Of a DNA stretch of 64,000 bases, positions 50,230 through 58,196 are shown piece after piece. The stretch is from Streptomyces griseoincarnatus. Its GTDB lineage: Bacteria; Actinomycetota; Actinomycetes; Streptomycetales; Streptomycetaceae. The stretch is from NCBI GenBank assembly GCA_014649575.1, contig BMTH01000003.1, forward strand, positions 434,001 through 498,000. The letters are read 5' to 3'. The notes beneath the pieces were generated by a model. It was not told the DNA's origin, did no database searches, and saw nothing but the letters and a program-made list of their open reading frames with translations. The translations under genes and the position numbers were made by a program. Position 1 is the first letter of the stretch; each line of letters opens with the position of its first letter.

Positions 50230-51606
50230 TCAGGACGCACCCGACAGCTCCGCGTGCCCCGCCGCCAGTCGTTCGCCGATGTCGCGCAGCCCCGCGAGGT
50301 CGTGGACGTCGCCGGGCAGGGCGGCCACCTCGGTCATCGCCACCTCGGGGTGGAGCGCCGTGAAGCGGTCACGCGTCCGCCGCTCGCGCGCGAGCAGCTG
50401 CATCCGCTCCGCGTGCAGTCTCAGCAGACCGGCGGTGAGACGCTCGACCGAGCGCTCGCCGTCCGTCGCTGTCGGTTCGTCTTCGGGAGCCGCGCCGTCG
50501 ACGTCCTCGGTGGCGGGGGAGCCTCCGTCGGTGACGTTACGCGCGGGTGATTCTGAACTGCCGTACGTGTCGGGAGAGTTACGAAGTCCAGCTTTCCCGT
50601 CCGGCTGATCCACAATGCGGGACTCCTCAAGATTTTCCGCGGCGGCCAGCGCCCGCTCGGCCGACAGCCGGCCGGCCCCGCTGCCGTGCACCCGGTTGAG
50701 GACCAGACCCGCGAGCGGCATGTCCTCCGCGGCCAGCCGCTCCACGAAGTACGCGGCCTCCCGCAGCGCGTCCCGCTCGGGCGCCGCGACCACCAGGAAC
50801 GCCGTCCCCGGCGCCTGCAGCAGCTTGTACGTGGCGTCCGCGCGCGTCCGGAACCCGCCGAACATGGAGTCCATCGCCGCCACGAACGTCTGCACGTCCC
50901 GCAGCAGCTGACCGCCGAGCACCTTGCCGAGCGCGCCGGTCATCACCGACATCCCGACGTTCAGGAACTTCATCCCCGCACGGCCGCCCACCTTGGCCGG
51001 GGCCAGCAGCACCCGGATCAGCTTGCCGTCGAGGAAGGAGCCGAGCCGCTTGGGCGCGTCCAGGAAGTCCAGCGCGGAACGCGACGGCGGGGTGTCGACC
51101 ACGATCAGGTCCCACTCGTCCCGCGACCGCAGCTGCCCCAGCTTCTCCATCGCCATGTACTCCTGTGTGCCGGCGAAGCCCGCGGAGAGCGACTGGTAGA
51201 AGGGGTTGTTCAGAATCGCGGCGGCCCGCTCCGGGTCCGCGTGCGCCTCGACGATCTCGTCGAAGGTGCGCTTCATGTCGAGCATCATCGCGTGCAGTTC
51301 GCCGCCCGCGGAGTCGTCGATGCCCTTCACCCGGCGCGGGGTGTTGTCGAGGGAGTCGATGCCCATGGACTGGGCGAGCCGGCGGGCCGGGTCGATGGTG
51401 AGGACCACCACCTTGCGGCCCCGCTCCGCCGCCCGCAGGCCCAGCGCCGCGGCCGTGGTCGTCTTGCCGACGCCGCCCGAGCCGCAGCACACCACGATCC
51501 GGGTGTCCGGGTCCTCGATCAGCGGATCGATCTCCAGCGCGTGGGCGGGCGAGAGGTGCTCACGGACCGGGTCCTGGTCCTGTGCCGGTTCCGGACGACG
51601 GCTCAT
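50230..51606 (-). CDS. ArsA/Get3-like ATPase (second of pair)
   Basis: A 458-residue P-loop ATPase of the SIMIBI/ArsA class. The deviant Walker A CGSGGVGKTT is at about 41-50, switch I IDPARRLAQ, Walker B-like DLIVVDTPPSRSALDFL. An acidic low-complexity insert (about 345-390, e.g. PATEDVDGAAPEDEPTATDGE) separates the ATPase body from the C-terminal helical end. The start is ATG 51606 (MSRRPEPAQD). It belongs with the adjacent ATPase (157-bp gap). The pair corresponds to mycobacterial Rv3679/Rv3680, which form a heteromeric Get3-like complex. Here, too, the pair sits beside a wbl gene. Confidence 0.92.
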   Translation of the reverse strand: MSRRPEPAQDQDPVREHLSPAHALEIDPLIEDPDTRIVVCCGSGGVGKTTTAAALGLRAAERGRKVVVLTIDPARRLAQSMGIDSLDNTPRRVKGIDDSAGGELHAMMLDMKRTFDEIVEAHADPERAAAILNNPFYQSLSAGFAGTQEYMAMEKLGQLRSRDEWDLIVVDTPPSRSALDFLDAPKRLGSFLDGKLIRVLLAPAKVGGRAGMKFLNVGMSVMTGALGKVLGGQLLRDVQTFVAAMDSMFGGFRTRADATYKLLQAPGTAFLVVAAPERDALREAAYFVERLAAEDMPLAGLVLNRVHGSGAGRLSAERALAAAENLEESRIVDQPDGKAGLRNSPDTYGSSESPARNVTDGGSPATEDVDGAAPEDEPTATDGERSVERLTAGLLRLHAERMQLLARERRTRDRFTALHPEVAMTEVAALPGDVHDLAGLRDIGERLAAGHAELSGAS

Positions 51607-51719
51607 GACATCCCCTGCTTCCGGTGGATCCGACTCGTGCACATGACGACGGGGCCGGTACGGCGGTGGCGGTGGTGCGGGTGCGGATGGCGGTGGTGAG
51701 GGTGACGGTGGTGCGGGTG

Positions 51720-51763
51720 GTCGCCGGAGGCAAGGGCACGGCCGGAGGCAAGGGCGCGGCCGG
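51720..51763. repeat. 18-bp tandem repeat between the two ATPase genes
   Basis: GCCGGAGGCAAGGGCRCG occurs twice in tandem with a partial third copy, next to a G/T-rich GGTGCGGGTG-type microsatellite (51661-51720). It fills the 157-bp gap between the ATPase genes and is not coding. Confidence 0.65.
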
Positions 51764-52741
51764 TCATGACACGCCCTGTCCGCGCAGCTTCCGCGCCAGC
51801 GCGTACAGCCCGGCCAGGTCCATCCCCTCGGCCAGCAAGGGCAGTTCGTGCAGCGGCACGTCCAGCTCCGCCAGCACGGCGCGCTGCTCGGTCTCCAGCG
51901 CGTACCGCTCGGCGTACTCCTCGGCCTGCGCGAGCAGCGGCTCCACCAGCCGCTCCGCGTGCCCGCCGCGCCGCGCGCCGCCGAGCCCCGTCGAGGACAG
52001 CGAGCGCGCCACGGCGGAACGGGAGACGCTCCCGACGAGTTCCAGGTCGGCGGCGTCCAGCACCTGCGGTCGCACCATGTTCACGATGACCCGCCCCACC
52101 GGCAGCCGGGCCGCGCGCAGCTCCGCGATGCCGTCCGCGGTCTCCTGGACCGGCATCTCCTCCAGCAGGGTCACCAGGTGCACGGCCGTCTCCGGCGACT
52201 TCAGCACGCGCATCACGGCCTGCGCCTGATTGTGTATCGGGCCGATCTTGGCGAGCCCGGCCACCTCGTCGTTGACGTTGAGGAAGCGGGTGATGCGGCC
52301 GGTCGGCGGGGCGTCCATCACGACGTAGTCGTAGACGAACCGGCCGCCGCGGTCCTTGCGCCGCACCGCCTCGCACGCCTTGCCGGTGAGCAGCACGTCC
52401 CGCACGCCGGGGGCGATGGTGGTGGCGAAGTCGATCGCGCCGAGCTTGCGCAGGGCCCGGCCGGCGCTGCCGAGTTTGTAGAACATCTGGAGGTAGTCCA
52501 GAAGGGCCAGTTCGGGATCGATGGCGAGGGCGAACACCTCCCCGCCCCCGGGAGCGACGGCGATCTTCCGCTCCTCGTACGGCAGCGCCTGCGTCTCGAA
52601 GAGCTGCGCGATGCCTTGCCGGCCCTCGACCTCGACGAGAAGCGTCCGCTTCCCCTCCTCGGCCAGGGCCAGCGCCAGAGCGGCGGCCACCGTGGTCTTG
52701 CCGGTTCCGCCCTTGCCACTCACGACCTGGAGCCTGCTCAC
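51764..52741 (-). CDS. ArsA/Get3-like ATPase (first of pair)
   Basis: A 325-residue ArsA-class ATPase: deviant Walker A SGKGGTGKTT (residues 8-17), LLVEVEGRQGIAQLFE, Walker B-like YDYVVMDAPPTGRITRFLN, and helical substrate-region segments. The Lys10 of the GKGG intradimer lysine identifies the SIMIBI class. It is the promoter-proximal gene of the two-ATPase operon. The probable role, by analogy with its mycobacterial counterpart, is stress tolerance or client-protein targeting; arsenite transport is unlikely because no ArsB is present. Confidence 0.92.
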   Translation of the reverse strand: MSRLQVVSGKGGTGKTTVAAALALALAEEGKRTLLVEVEGRQGIAQLFETQALPYEERKIAVAPGGGEVFALAIDPELALLDYLQMFYKLGSAGRALRKLGAIDFATTIAPGVRDVLLTGKACEAVRRKDRGGRFVYDYVVMDAPPTGRITRFLNVNDEVAGLAKIGPIHNQAQAVMRVLKSPETAVHLVTLLEEMPVQETADGIAELRAARLPVGRVIVNMVRPQVLDAADLELVGSVSRSAVARSLSSTGLGGARRGGHAERLVEPLLAQAEEYAERYALETEQRAVLAELDVPLHELPLLAEGMDLAGLYALARKLRGQGVS

Positions 52742-52855
52742 GCCTTCGAGCCTAAATGCTCACCGCGCGTGGCGGTGGCTCCGGGTGATGTTCCCGCCTC
52801 CGTGTGCCGTCCCGGGCGGGGTGACGGCGACGCGGGCGGCGGACGCGGCAGCGGC

Positions 52856-52861
52856 TAGAGT
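52856..52861 (+). promoter_or_regulatory. -10 box of DUF4177-RidA operon (leaderless)
   Basis: TAGAGT ends 7 nt before the ATG at 52869, in the 127-bp divergent spacer. No Shine-Dalgarno precedes the start. Confidence 0.55.
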
Positions 52862-52868
52862 CGGCCGC

Positions 52869-53030
52869 ATGACGAAGTGGGAATACGCGACTGTGCCGCT
52901 GCTCGTCCACGCGACGAAGCAGATTCTGGACACCTGGGGCGAGGACGGCTGGGAGCTCGTCCAGGTCGTGCCCGGGCCGAACAACCCCGAGCAGCTGGTG
53001 GCCTACCTGAAGCGCGAGAAGCAGGCATGA
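52869..53030 (+). CDS. DUF4177 small protein
   Basis: A 53-residue protein (MTKWEYATVPLLVHATKQIL, then DTWGEDGWELVQVVPG...), the compact alpha-beta DUF4177 fold with its WEY and DGWELV motifs. Function unknown. Co-transcribed and overlapping by 4 bp (ATGA) with a RidA-type gene. The same small gene accompanies the ATPase pair in mycobacteria (Rv3678A, from memory), suggesting a conserved partnership. Confidence 0.9.
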   Translation: MTKWEYATVPLLVHATKQILDTWGEDGWELVQVVPGPNNPEQLVAYLKREKQA

Positions 53031-53497
53031 GCGGCGTCGTCGAGTCCCGGCTGGCCGAGCTGGGCCTGAGCCTGCCCGAGGTCGTCCCGCCGCTCGCCTC
53101 GTACCAGCCCGCCGTCGTCTCCGGCCGGTACGTGTTCACCTCCGGCCAGCTGCCGATGGTGGACGGCAAGCTGCCGGTGACCGGCAAGGTCGGCGCGGAG
53201 GTCACCCCCGAGGAGGCCAAGGACCTGGCCCGCACCTGCGCGCTGAACGCGCTCGCCGCGGTCAAGTCCGTCGTCGGTGACCTGGACCGCGTCGCGCGCG
53301 TGGTGAAGGTCGTCGGCTTCGTCGCCTCCGCCGCGGACTTCACCGGACAGCCGGCCGTCGTCAACGGCGCCAGCGAACTCCTGGGCGAGGTGCTCGGCGA
53401 CAAGGGCGTGCACGCCCGCAGCGCGGTCGGCGTCGCGGTCCTGCCGCTGGACGCGCCGGTCGAGGTCGAGATGCAGGTGGAACTCACGGAGGCGTGA
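53027..53497 (+). CDS. RidA/YjgF-family protein
   Basis: A 156-residue member of the RidA/YjgF/UK114 family, longer than the 128-residue archetype. It contains YVFTSGQLPMVDGKLPVTGKVGAEV and DLDRVARVVKVVGFVASAADF and ends VEVEMQVEL. The active-site Arg of true RidA deaminases (the R of CRA...) is not present at the usual C-terminal position, so imine/enamine deaminase activity is doubtful. It follows DUF4177 with a 4-bp overlap and is the last gene before a 770-bp repeat-rich spacer. Confidence 0.9.
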   Translation: MSGVVESRLAELGLSLPEVVPPLASYQPAVVSGRYVFTSGQLPMVDGKLPVTGKVGAEVTPEEAKDLARTCALNALAAVKSVVGDLDRVARVVKVVGFVASAADFTGQPAVVNGASELLGEVLGDKGVHARSAVGVAVLPLDAPVEVEMQVELTEA

Positions 53498-53642
53498 GCC
53501 CTCCGGGCGCCGTCCCGGATGTCCTCGGGGAACGCCCCACACGCGCCCAACGCCGCCCCGGCCGGCCCCGCGCCCGCCGGGGCGCGGCACGTCCGGACTC
53601 CGGTGGGGGCGGTACGTCCGGACCTTCGACGGAGGGTGCCGG

Positions 53643-53875
53643 CCCCGCCCGGGTGCTCGTCCCGGTTGCGCCGGCCCCGGGGCTTCCGCTGCCCGAGGGC
53701 TGTGGGCGACGTCCCCGCCCGGGTGCTCGCTCCGATTGCGCCGGCCCGGGGTTTCGTCGTCGGGGGTTGTGGGCGTCGGCCCTGATGCCCCTTCCTCGGG
53801 GCGGTTGCGCCGGCCCAGGGCGTCCGCTCCCGTGGGCTGTGGGCCCGGCGTCCGCTCCCGTGGGCTGTGGGCCCG
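53643..53875. repeat. Imperfect 70-bp repeats and 28-bp tandem pair
   Basis: TTGCGCCGGCCC recurs at 53666, 53736 and 53805 (spacing 70 and 69 bp), each within a related unit whose first two copies also share CCCCGCCCGGGTGCTCG. The third copy runs into two exact 28-bp units (53820-53847 and 53848-53875) containing GTCCGCTCCCGTGGGCTGT. Confidence 0.8.
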
Positions 53876-54096
53876 GCCTGCATGCCCTTTCCGCGAGTGA
53901 CGCCCCGACCCGCCGGGCCGCCGCCAGTCGCCGCCGCTGTTCCCTGCTGCGGCCGGCCGGCGATCGTCCCGCCCGCCCCAGTCCCGCCCCGGGGCGGACC
54001 ACCTGGCGCCGGTGACGGGTGCCTCGGTCGTCCGGCTGCCCCGGCCGCGAGCGGCCCCCCGGCCCGTCGGCCGACCGGTGATCCCCAGGCCGGCCA

Positions 54097-54226
54097 GGGG
54101 CACCCCACGCCTGCGTCGGCGCCCCTCCTCGGGACGGAGGGGGCACCCCACGCCTGCGTCGGCGCCCCTTCCTCGGGACGGAGGGGGCACCCCACGCCTG
54201 CGTCGGCGCCCCCTCCGTCCCGAGGG
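54097..54226. repeat. 43-bp tandem repeat x3 ending in a long hairpin
   Basis: Units start at 54097, 54140 and 54184, each beginning GGGGCACCCCACGCCTGCGT. The last unit ends in an inverted copy, so 54171-54188 and 54208-54225 form a perfect 18-bp stem with a 19-nt loop. The hairpin lies just upstream of the leaderless NUDIX promoter and could terminate readthrough from the RidA operon. Confidence 0.85.
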
Positions 54227-54253
54227 GCACTCGAACATCCGGGCGTCTCGGGA

Positions 54254-54259
54254 TAGCCT
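54254..54259 (+). promoter_or_regulatory. -10 box of NUDIX-MBL operon (leaderless)
   Basis: TAGCCT ends 6 nt before the ATG at 54266, immediately after the repeat array. Confidence 0.5.
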
Positions 54260-54265
54260 CCGGCC

Positions 54266-55147
54266 ATGGCGAATGCGCAGGCTGGCGGACAGTGGTACCC
54301 GCCGGAGTGGCCCGAGCGGATCCGAGCGCTGGCGAGCGGTGAGCTGGCACCCGTCACGCCGAAACGCGCGGCCACCGTCATGCTTCTCAAGGACACCGGG
54401 GACGGACCCGCCGTGCACATGCTGCGCCGCCGTACGTCCATGGCGTTCGCGGGCGGCGCGTACGCCTACCCCGGCGGCGGCGTCGACCCGCGGGACGACG
54501 ACCGGCACGTCCGCTGGGCCGGGCCCTCGCTCGACTGGTGGGCCGACCGGCTCGGCGTGGACCGTGCCGGCGCCCAGGCGATCGTCTGCGCGGCCGTGCG
54601 GGAGACGTACGAGGAGGCGGGCGTGCTGCTCGCCGGCCCGGCCCCGGACGCCGTGGTCGGCGACACCACCGGCGCGGACTGGGAGGCGGACCGCGCCGCG
54701 CTCGTCGCGCGCGAGCTGTCCTTCGCGGAGTTCCTCGACCGCCGTGGCCTGGTGCTGCGCTCCGACCTGCTGGGCGCCTGGACCCGCTGGATCACCCCCG
54801 AGTTCGAGCCGCGCCGCTACGACACGTGGTTCTTCGTCGCCGCCCTCCCCGAGGGCCAGCGCACCCGCAACGCCTCCACGGAGGCCGACCGCACGGTGTG
54901 GACCACCCCGCGCGAGGCGGCCGACGGTTACGACCGGGGCGAGCTGCTGATGATGCCCCCGACGATCGCGACCCTGCGCCAGCTCGTCGCGTACGGCACG
55001 GCCGCGCAGGCGCTCGACGCGGCGCCCGCGCGCGACCTCACGCCGGTGCTGGCCTCCGCGCGCCTGGTGGACGGCGAGATCGTCCTCTCCTGGCCCGGGC
55101 ACGACGAGTTCACCAAGCACATCCCGACCGGGGGAGCCCTCGCATGA
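54266..55147 (+). CDS. NUDIX hydrolase (NUDT19-like)
   Basis: A 293-residue NUDIX protein. The Nudix region begins AFAGGAYAYPGGGVDPRDDD and, after a long insert (WAGPSLDWWADRLG...), completes with AIVCAAVRETYEEAGVLLAG, the REx2EExG core. The insert between the first Gly-rich part and the REUxEE helix is the pattern of NUDT7/NUDT19-type CoA or acyl-CoA diphosphatases. The C-terminal part (FEPRRYDTWFFVAALPEG) supports this. It is leaderless and overlaps the MBL hydrolase by 4 bp. Confidence 0.88.
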   Translation: MANAQAGGQWYPPEWPERIRALASGELAPVTPKRAATVMLLKDTGDGPAVHMLRRRTSMAFAGGAYAYPGGGVDPRDDDRHVRWAGPSLDWWADRLGVDRAGAQAIVCAAVRETYEEAGVLLAGPAPDAVVGDTTGADWEADRAALVARELSFAEFLDRRGLVLRSDLLGAWTRWITPEFEPRRYDTWFFVAALPEGQRTRNASTEADRTVWTTPREAADGYDRGELLMMPPTIATLRQLVAYGTAAQALDAAPARDLTPVLASARLVDGEIVLSWPGHDEFTKHIPTGGALA

Positions 55148-55974
55148 CGGACGCCACCGCCCTTCCCGGCCAGCCGCGCGGCGGGGTCCTCTCCGGCCCC
55201 GCGACCGCGCGGGCCGTCAACGTGCTCGCCCCGAACCCCTCGGCGATGACGCTGGACGGCACGAACACCTGGATCCTGTCCGAGCCGGACTCCGACCTCG
55301 CCGTCGTCGTCGACCCCGGGCCGCTGGACGACGGGCACCTGCGGCACGTCATCGGCACCGCCGAGCAGGCCGGCAAGCGCGTCGCCCTGACCCTCCTGAC
55401 GCACGGTCACCCCGACCACGCCGAGGGTGCCGCCCGCTTCGCCGAGCTGACCGGCACCAAGGTGCGCGCCCTGGACCCGGCGCTGCGCCTCGGCGACGAA
55501 GGGCTGGCCGCCGGGGACGTCGTCACCGTGGGCGGCCTGGAACTGCGTGTCGTACCGGCCCCCGGCCACACCGCCGACTCCCTGTGCTTCCACCTGCCGG
55601 CGGACCGGGCGGTCCTCACCGGCGACACCGTGCTGGGACGCGGCACGACCGTCGTGGCCCACCCCGACGGCCGCCTCGGCGACTACCTGGACACCCTGCG
55701 CCGGCTCAGGTCCCTCACCGTCGACGACGGCGTCCACACGGTCCTGCCGGGACACGGTCCCGTGCTCGACGACGCCCAGGGCGCCGTCGAGTACTACCTC
55801 GCGCACCGCGCCCACCGGCTCGCCCAGGTGGAGACGGCCGTCGAGGACGGCTACCGCACACCCCCCGAGGTCGTCGCCCACGTCTACGCCGACGTCGACC
55901 GCTCCCTCTGGCCGGCCGCGGAACTCTCCGTACGCGCCCAGCTGGAGTATCTGAAGGAGCACGGCCTCATCTGA
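55144..55974 (+). CDS. MBL-fold hydrolase (LACTB2-like)
   Basis: A 276-residue metallo-beta-lactamase-fold protein with the metal motif LLTHGHPDHAEGA, further ligands in PAPGHTADSLCF and LTGDTVLG, and a final VLPGHGPV. A helical winged C-terminal domain (VYADVDRSLWPAAELSVRAQLEYLKEHG) follows, as in LACTB2/RNase-type MBL proteins. That makes an RNase or thioester-hydrolase function plausible. It is co-transcribed with a NUDIX hydrolase. A very strong terminator follows. Confidence 0.92.
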   Translation: MTDATALPGQPRGGVLSGPATARAVNVLAPNPSAMTLDGTNTWILSEPDSDLAVVVDPGPLDDGHLRHVIGTAEQAGKRVALTLLTHGHPDHAEGAARFAELTGTKVRALDPALRLGDEGLAAGDVVTVGGLELRVVPAPGHTADSLCFHLPADRAVLTGDTVLGRGTTVVAHPDGRLGDYLDTLRRLRSLTVDDGVHTVLPGHGPVLDDAQGAVEYYLAHRAHRLAQVETAVEDGYRTPPEVVAHVYADVDRSLWPAAELSVRAQLEYLKEHGLI

Positions 55975-55981
55975 CGGCACG

Positions 55982-56019
55982 CCCGCGCCCCCACGGCCGG
56001 CAGGCCATGGGGGCGCGGG
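55982..56019. terminator. Bidirectional terminator between MBL and crp
   Basis: CCCGCGCCCCC (55982-55992) with GGGGGCGCGGG (56009-56019), extended by an A:T pair and an inner GGCC/GGCC stem. It lies between convergent genes. Confidence 0.85.
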
Positions 56020-56038
56020 GAAAGCCGGGGGTGACGCG

Positions 56039-56713
56039 TCAGCGGGAGCGCTTGGCGAGCCGCTCCACGTCGAGCAGGATCACCGCGCGGGCCTCGAGCC
56101 GCAGCCAGCCGCGCTGGGCGAAGTCCGCCAGGGCCTTGTTGACCGTCTCGCGGGAGGCGCCGACCAGCTGGGCCAGCTCCTCCTGCGTGAGGTCGTGCAC
56201 CACGTGGATGCCTTCCTCCGACTGCACGCCGAAGCGGCGCGACAGGTCCAGCAGGGCGCGCGCGACACGGCCCGGGACGTCGGAGAAGACGAGGTCGGAC
56301 ATGGCGTCGTTGGTCTTGCGCAGCCGGCGGGCGACGGCGCGCAGCAGCGCCGTGGCCACCTCGGGGCGGGCGCTCAGCCAGGGCGTCAGGTCGCCATGGC
56401 CGAGGCCCAGCAGCTTCACCTCGGTGAGCGCCGTGGCGGTCGCCGTGCGCGGGCCCGGGTCGAAGAGGGACAGCTCACCGATCAGCTCGCCCGGGCCGAC
56501 CACGGCGAGCATGTTCTCGCGGCCGTCGGGGGAGGTGCGGTGCAGCTTCACCTTGCCCTCGGTGACCACGTACAGGCGGTCGCCCGGGTCCCCCTCGTGG
56601 AACAGTGAGTCGCCCCGTGCCAAGGTCACCTCACTCATGGAGGCGCGAAGCTCCGCGGCCTGCTCGTCATCGAGCGCCGCGAAAAGCGGGTTCCGCCGCA
56701 GAACGTCGTCCAC
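56039..56713 (-). CDS. crp: Crp/Fnr-family global regulator Crp
   Basis: A 224-residue protein: a cyclic-nucleotide-binding domain (residues 10-125, with GDSLFHEGDPGDRLYVVTEGKVKL, PGELIGELSLFDPGPRTATATA) and a C-terminal winged HTH (DLTQEELAQLVGASRETVNKALADFAQRGWLRL). It matches Streptomyces Crp, a cAMP-responsive regulator of germination, development and antibiotic precursor supply. GTG 56713 has AGGAGAGAA upstream. A Crp-type site lies about 90 bp upstream (56804-56817), between this gene and the divergent nth, so autoregulation is likely. Confidence 0.96.
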   Translation of the reverse strand: MDDVLRRNPLFAALDDEQAAELRASMSEVTLARGDSLFHEGDPGDRLYVVTEGKVKLHRTSPDGRENMLAVVGPGELIGELSLFDPGPRTATATALTEVKLLGLGHGDLTPWLSARPEVATALLRAVARRLRKTNDAMSDLVFSDVPGRVARALLDLSRRFGVQSEEGIHVVHDLTQEELAQLVGASRETVNKALADFAQRGWLRLEARAVILLDVERLAKRSR

Positions 56714-56803
56714 GAGTTCTCTCCTATTCGACCTGCTCAGGGGATCTTGGTTCTCCTGCGTGCCAGGGGACCGTGGTTCCCATTTTGCCGGACCGTCCAA
56801 ACA

Positions 56804-56817
56804 GTGTGATCTGTCAC
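56804..56817. promoter_or_regulatory. Putative Crp binding site between crp and nth
   Basis: GTGTGATCTGTCAC fits the Streptomyces Crp pattern GTG-N6-GNCAC exactly. It is centred 97 bp upstream of the crp start and 111 bp upstream of nth. It lies in a locally AT-rich stretch. Confidence 0.65.
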
Positions 56818-56908
56818 AAGGATGCCGCACGGGTCGGCCGGGGTATGCGGCAGGGGTCCAATTGGACGCCGATCTTCTGGGTCCGGGGCGGATGTCCGTG
56901 CCGGGTCG

Positions 56909-56914
56909 TAGGCT
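56909..56914 (+). promoter_or_regulatory. -10 box of nth (leaderless)
   Basis: TAGGCT ends 6 nt before GTG 56921, supporting that start and hence translation of the basic tail. Confidence 0.5.
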
Positions 56915-56920
56915 GGCCGG

Positions 56921-58105
56921 GTGTCCAAATCGCCGGTGAGAGCACAGGCCGAGGGGGCTGCGCGGGTGAGTGCAGAACGCGATTCCGCCGTGGGCGAACA
57001 GATCTCCGATGGCGGTAGGAAGACGGCGAAGGCCGCGAAGACGGCTGCCGCCGGAGGATCCGCCTCCGCGAAGAAGGCCGCACCTGCGCGCAAGACGCCT
57101 GCGCGGAAGACGCCTGCGAAGAAGGCCACGGCGAAGGAGCCCGCCGCCAAGAAGGCCGCTCCCGCCCGGGAGCCCGCCGCGAAGAACGCGTCCGCCAGGA
57201 AGGCCGCTCCCGCCAAGTCCTCCGCCGCTCTCAAGAAGGCCCCCGCGCCCAGGAAGCAGGTCGTCGCGCCCAAGAAGGCGACCGCCTCCGTCCCGGCCGC
57301 CCCGGCGAAGACGGTCGCCGCGCACCCGCAGGGCGAGTCCCGTACGGCGCTGGTGCGGCGGGCCCGCCGTGTCAACCGCGAGCTCGCCGAGGTGTACCCG
57401 TACGCCCACCCCGAGCTGGACTTCGAGAACCCCTTCCAACTCGTCGTCGCCACGGTGCTGTCGGCCCAGACCACCGACCTGCGCGTCAACCAGACGACCC
57501 CCGCGCTGTTCGCGAAGTACCCCACCCCCGAGGACCTGGCGGCCGCCGACCCGGAGGAGGTGGAGGAGATCCTCCGCCCGACCGGCTTCTTCCGCGCCAA
57601 GACCAAGTCGGTCATCGGGCTGTCGAAGGCGCTGGTGGAGCAGTTCGGCGGAGAGGTGCCGGGCCGGTTGGAGGACCTGGTCAAGCTGCCCGGTGTGGGC
57701 CGCAAGACCGCGTTCGTCGTGCTCGGCAACGCCTTCGGTCGCCCCGGGATCACCGTGGACACCCACTTCCAGCGCCTGGTGCGCCGCTGGAAGTGGACCG
57801 ACGAGACCGACCCGGACAAGATCGAGGCGGCGGTCGGCGCGCTGTTCCCGAAGAGCGACTGGACGGACCTGTCCCACCACGTCATCTGGCACGGCCGCCG
57901 TATCTGTCATGCCCGCAAGCCCGCCTGCGGCGCCTGCCCGATCGCCCCGCTCTGCCCGGCGTACGGCGAGGGAGAGACGGACCCGGAGAAGGCGGAGAAG
58001 CTGCTGAAGTACGAGAAGGCCGGCCGGCCGGGCCAGCGGCTGAAGCCTCCGCAGGCGTATCTGGACGCCGGGGGCAGAGCGGCCCCGCCGCTGGGGGCCG
58101 GATGA
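56921..58105 (+). CDS. nth: Endonuclease III with histone-H1-like N-terminal tail
   Basis: A 394-residue base-excision-repair glycosylase/AP lyase. The catalytic domain (about 138-350) has [18 protein letters not shown], Hh[15 protein letters not shown] with catalytic Lys262, Asp280 (TVDTHF) and a C-x6-C-x2-C-x5-C iron-sulfur loop (Cys329, 336, 339, 345). The unusual part is residues 33-130, a Lys/Ala/Pro tail of KKA, ARKTPA and KKAAPA repeats like bacterial HU-C-terminal or histone H1 tails. GTG 56921 is supported by a -10 box 6 nt upstream. The tail may raise DNA affinity. Confidence 0.94.
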   Translation: MSKSPVRAQAEGAARVSAERDSAVGEQISDGGRKTAKAAKTAAAGGSASAKKAAPARKTPARKTPAKKATAKEPAAKKAAPAREPAAKNASARKAAPAKSSAALKKAPAPRKQVVAPKKATASVPAAPAKTVAAHPQGESRTALVRRARRVNRELAEVYPYAHPELDFENPFQLVVATVLSAQTTDLRVNQTTPALFAKYPTPEDLAAADPEEVEEILRPTGFFRAKTKSVIGLSKALVEQFGGEVPGRLEDLVKLPGVGRKTAFVVLGNAFGRPGITVDTHFQRLVRRWKWTDETDPDKIEAAVGALFPKSDWTDLSHHVIWHGRRICHARKPACGACPIAPLCPAYGEGETDPEKAEKLLKYEKAGRPGQRLKPPQAYLDAGGRAAPPLGAG

Positions 58106-58196
58106 GGGCAGGCCGGGAGCCCTCGCGTGCCCCGGAACGATCTCGGGAACGTCGCGCGTTGGACGCGTGGGACGGGGCCGGACGACGGGGGTGGGC

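Larger units (their letters stand above)
53498..54265. other. Repeat-rich non-coding spacer
   Basis: A 768-bp spacer, the longest non-coding stretch in the window. It contains a 70-bp imperfect triplicate (53643-53850), an exact 28-bp tandem duplication (53820-53875), three copies of a 43-44-bp unit (54097-54226) and an 18-bp-arm hairpin closing the array. Long open frames cross it on both strands, but they simply translate the repeats and have no credible start. Confidence 0.75.

Noticed and set aside
50230..52741. An arsenic-resistance operon, suggested by two ArsA-like ATPases.
   Set aside because: No ArsB, ArsC, ArsD or ArsR is present, and the pair matches the WhiB-linked Get3-like ATPases of actinobacteria.
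54097..54226. A CRISPR-like array.
   Set aside because: The units are contiguous tandem copies without spacers, only three in number, and there are no cas genes in the window.
52855..54441. A long minus-strand open frame running across the RidA operon and the repeat spacer.
   Set aside because: It is antisense to clearly coding genes, translates the tandem repeats into repeated peptides, and has no plausible start. Absence of stop codons is due to GC content.
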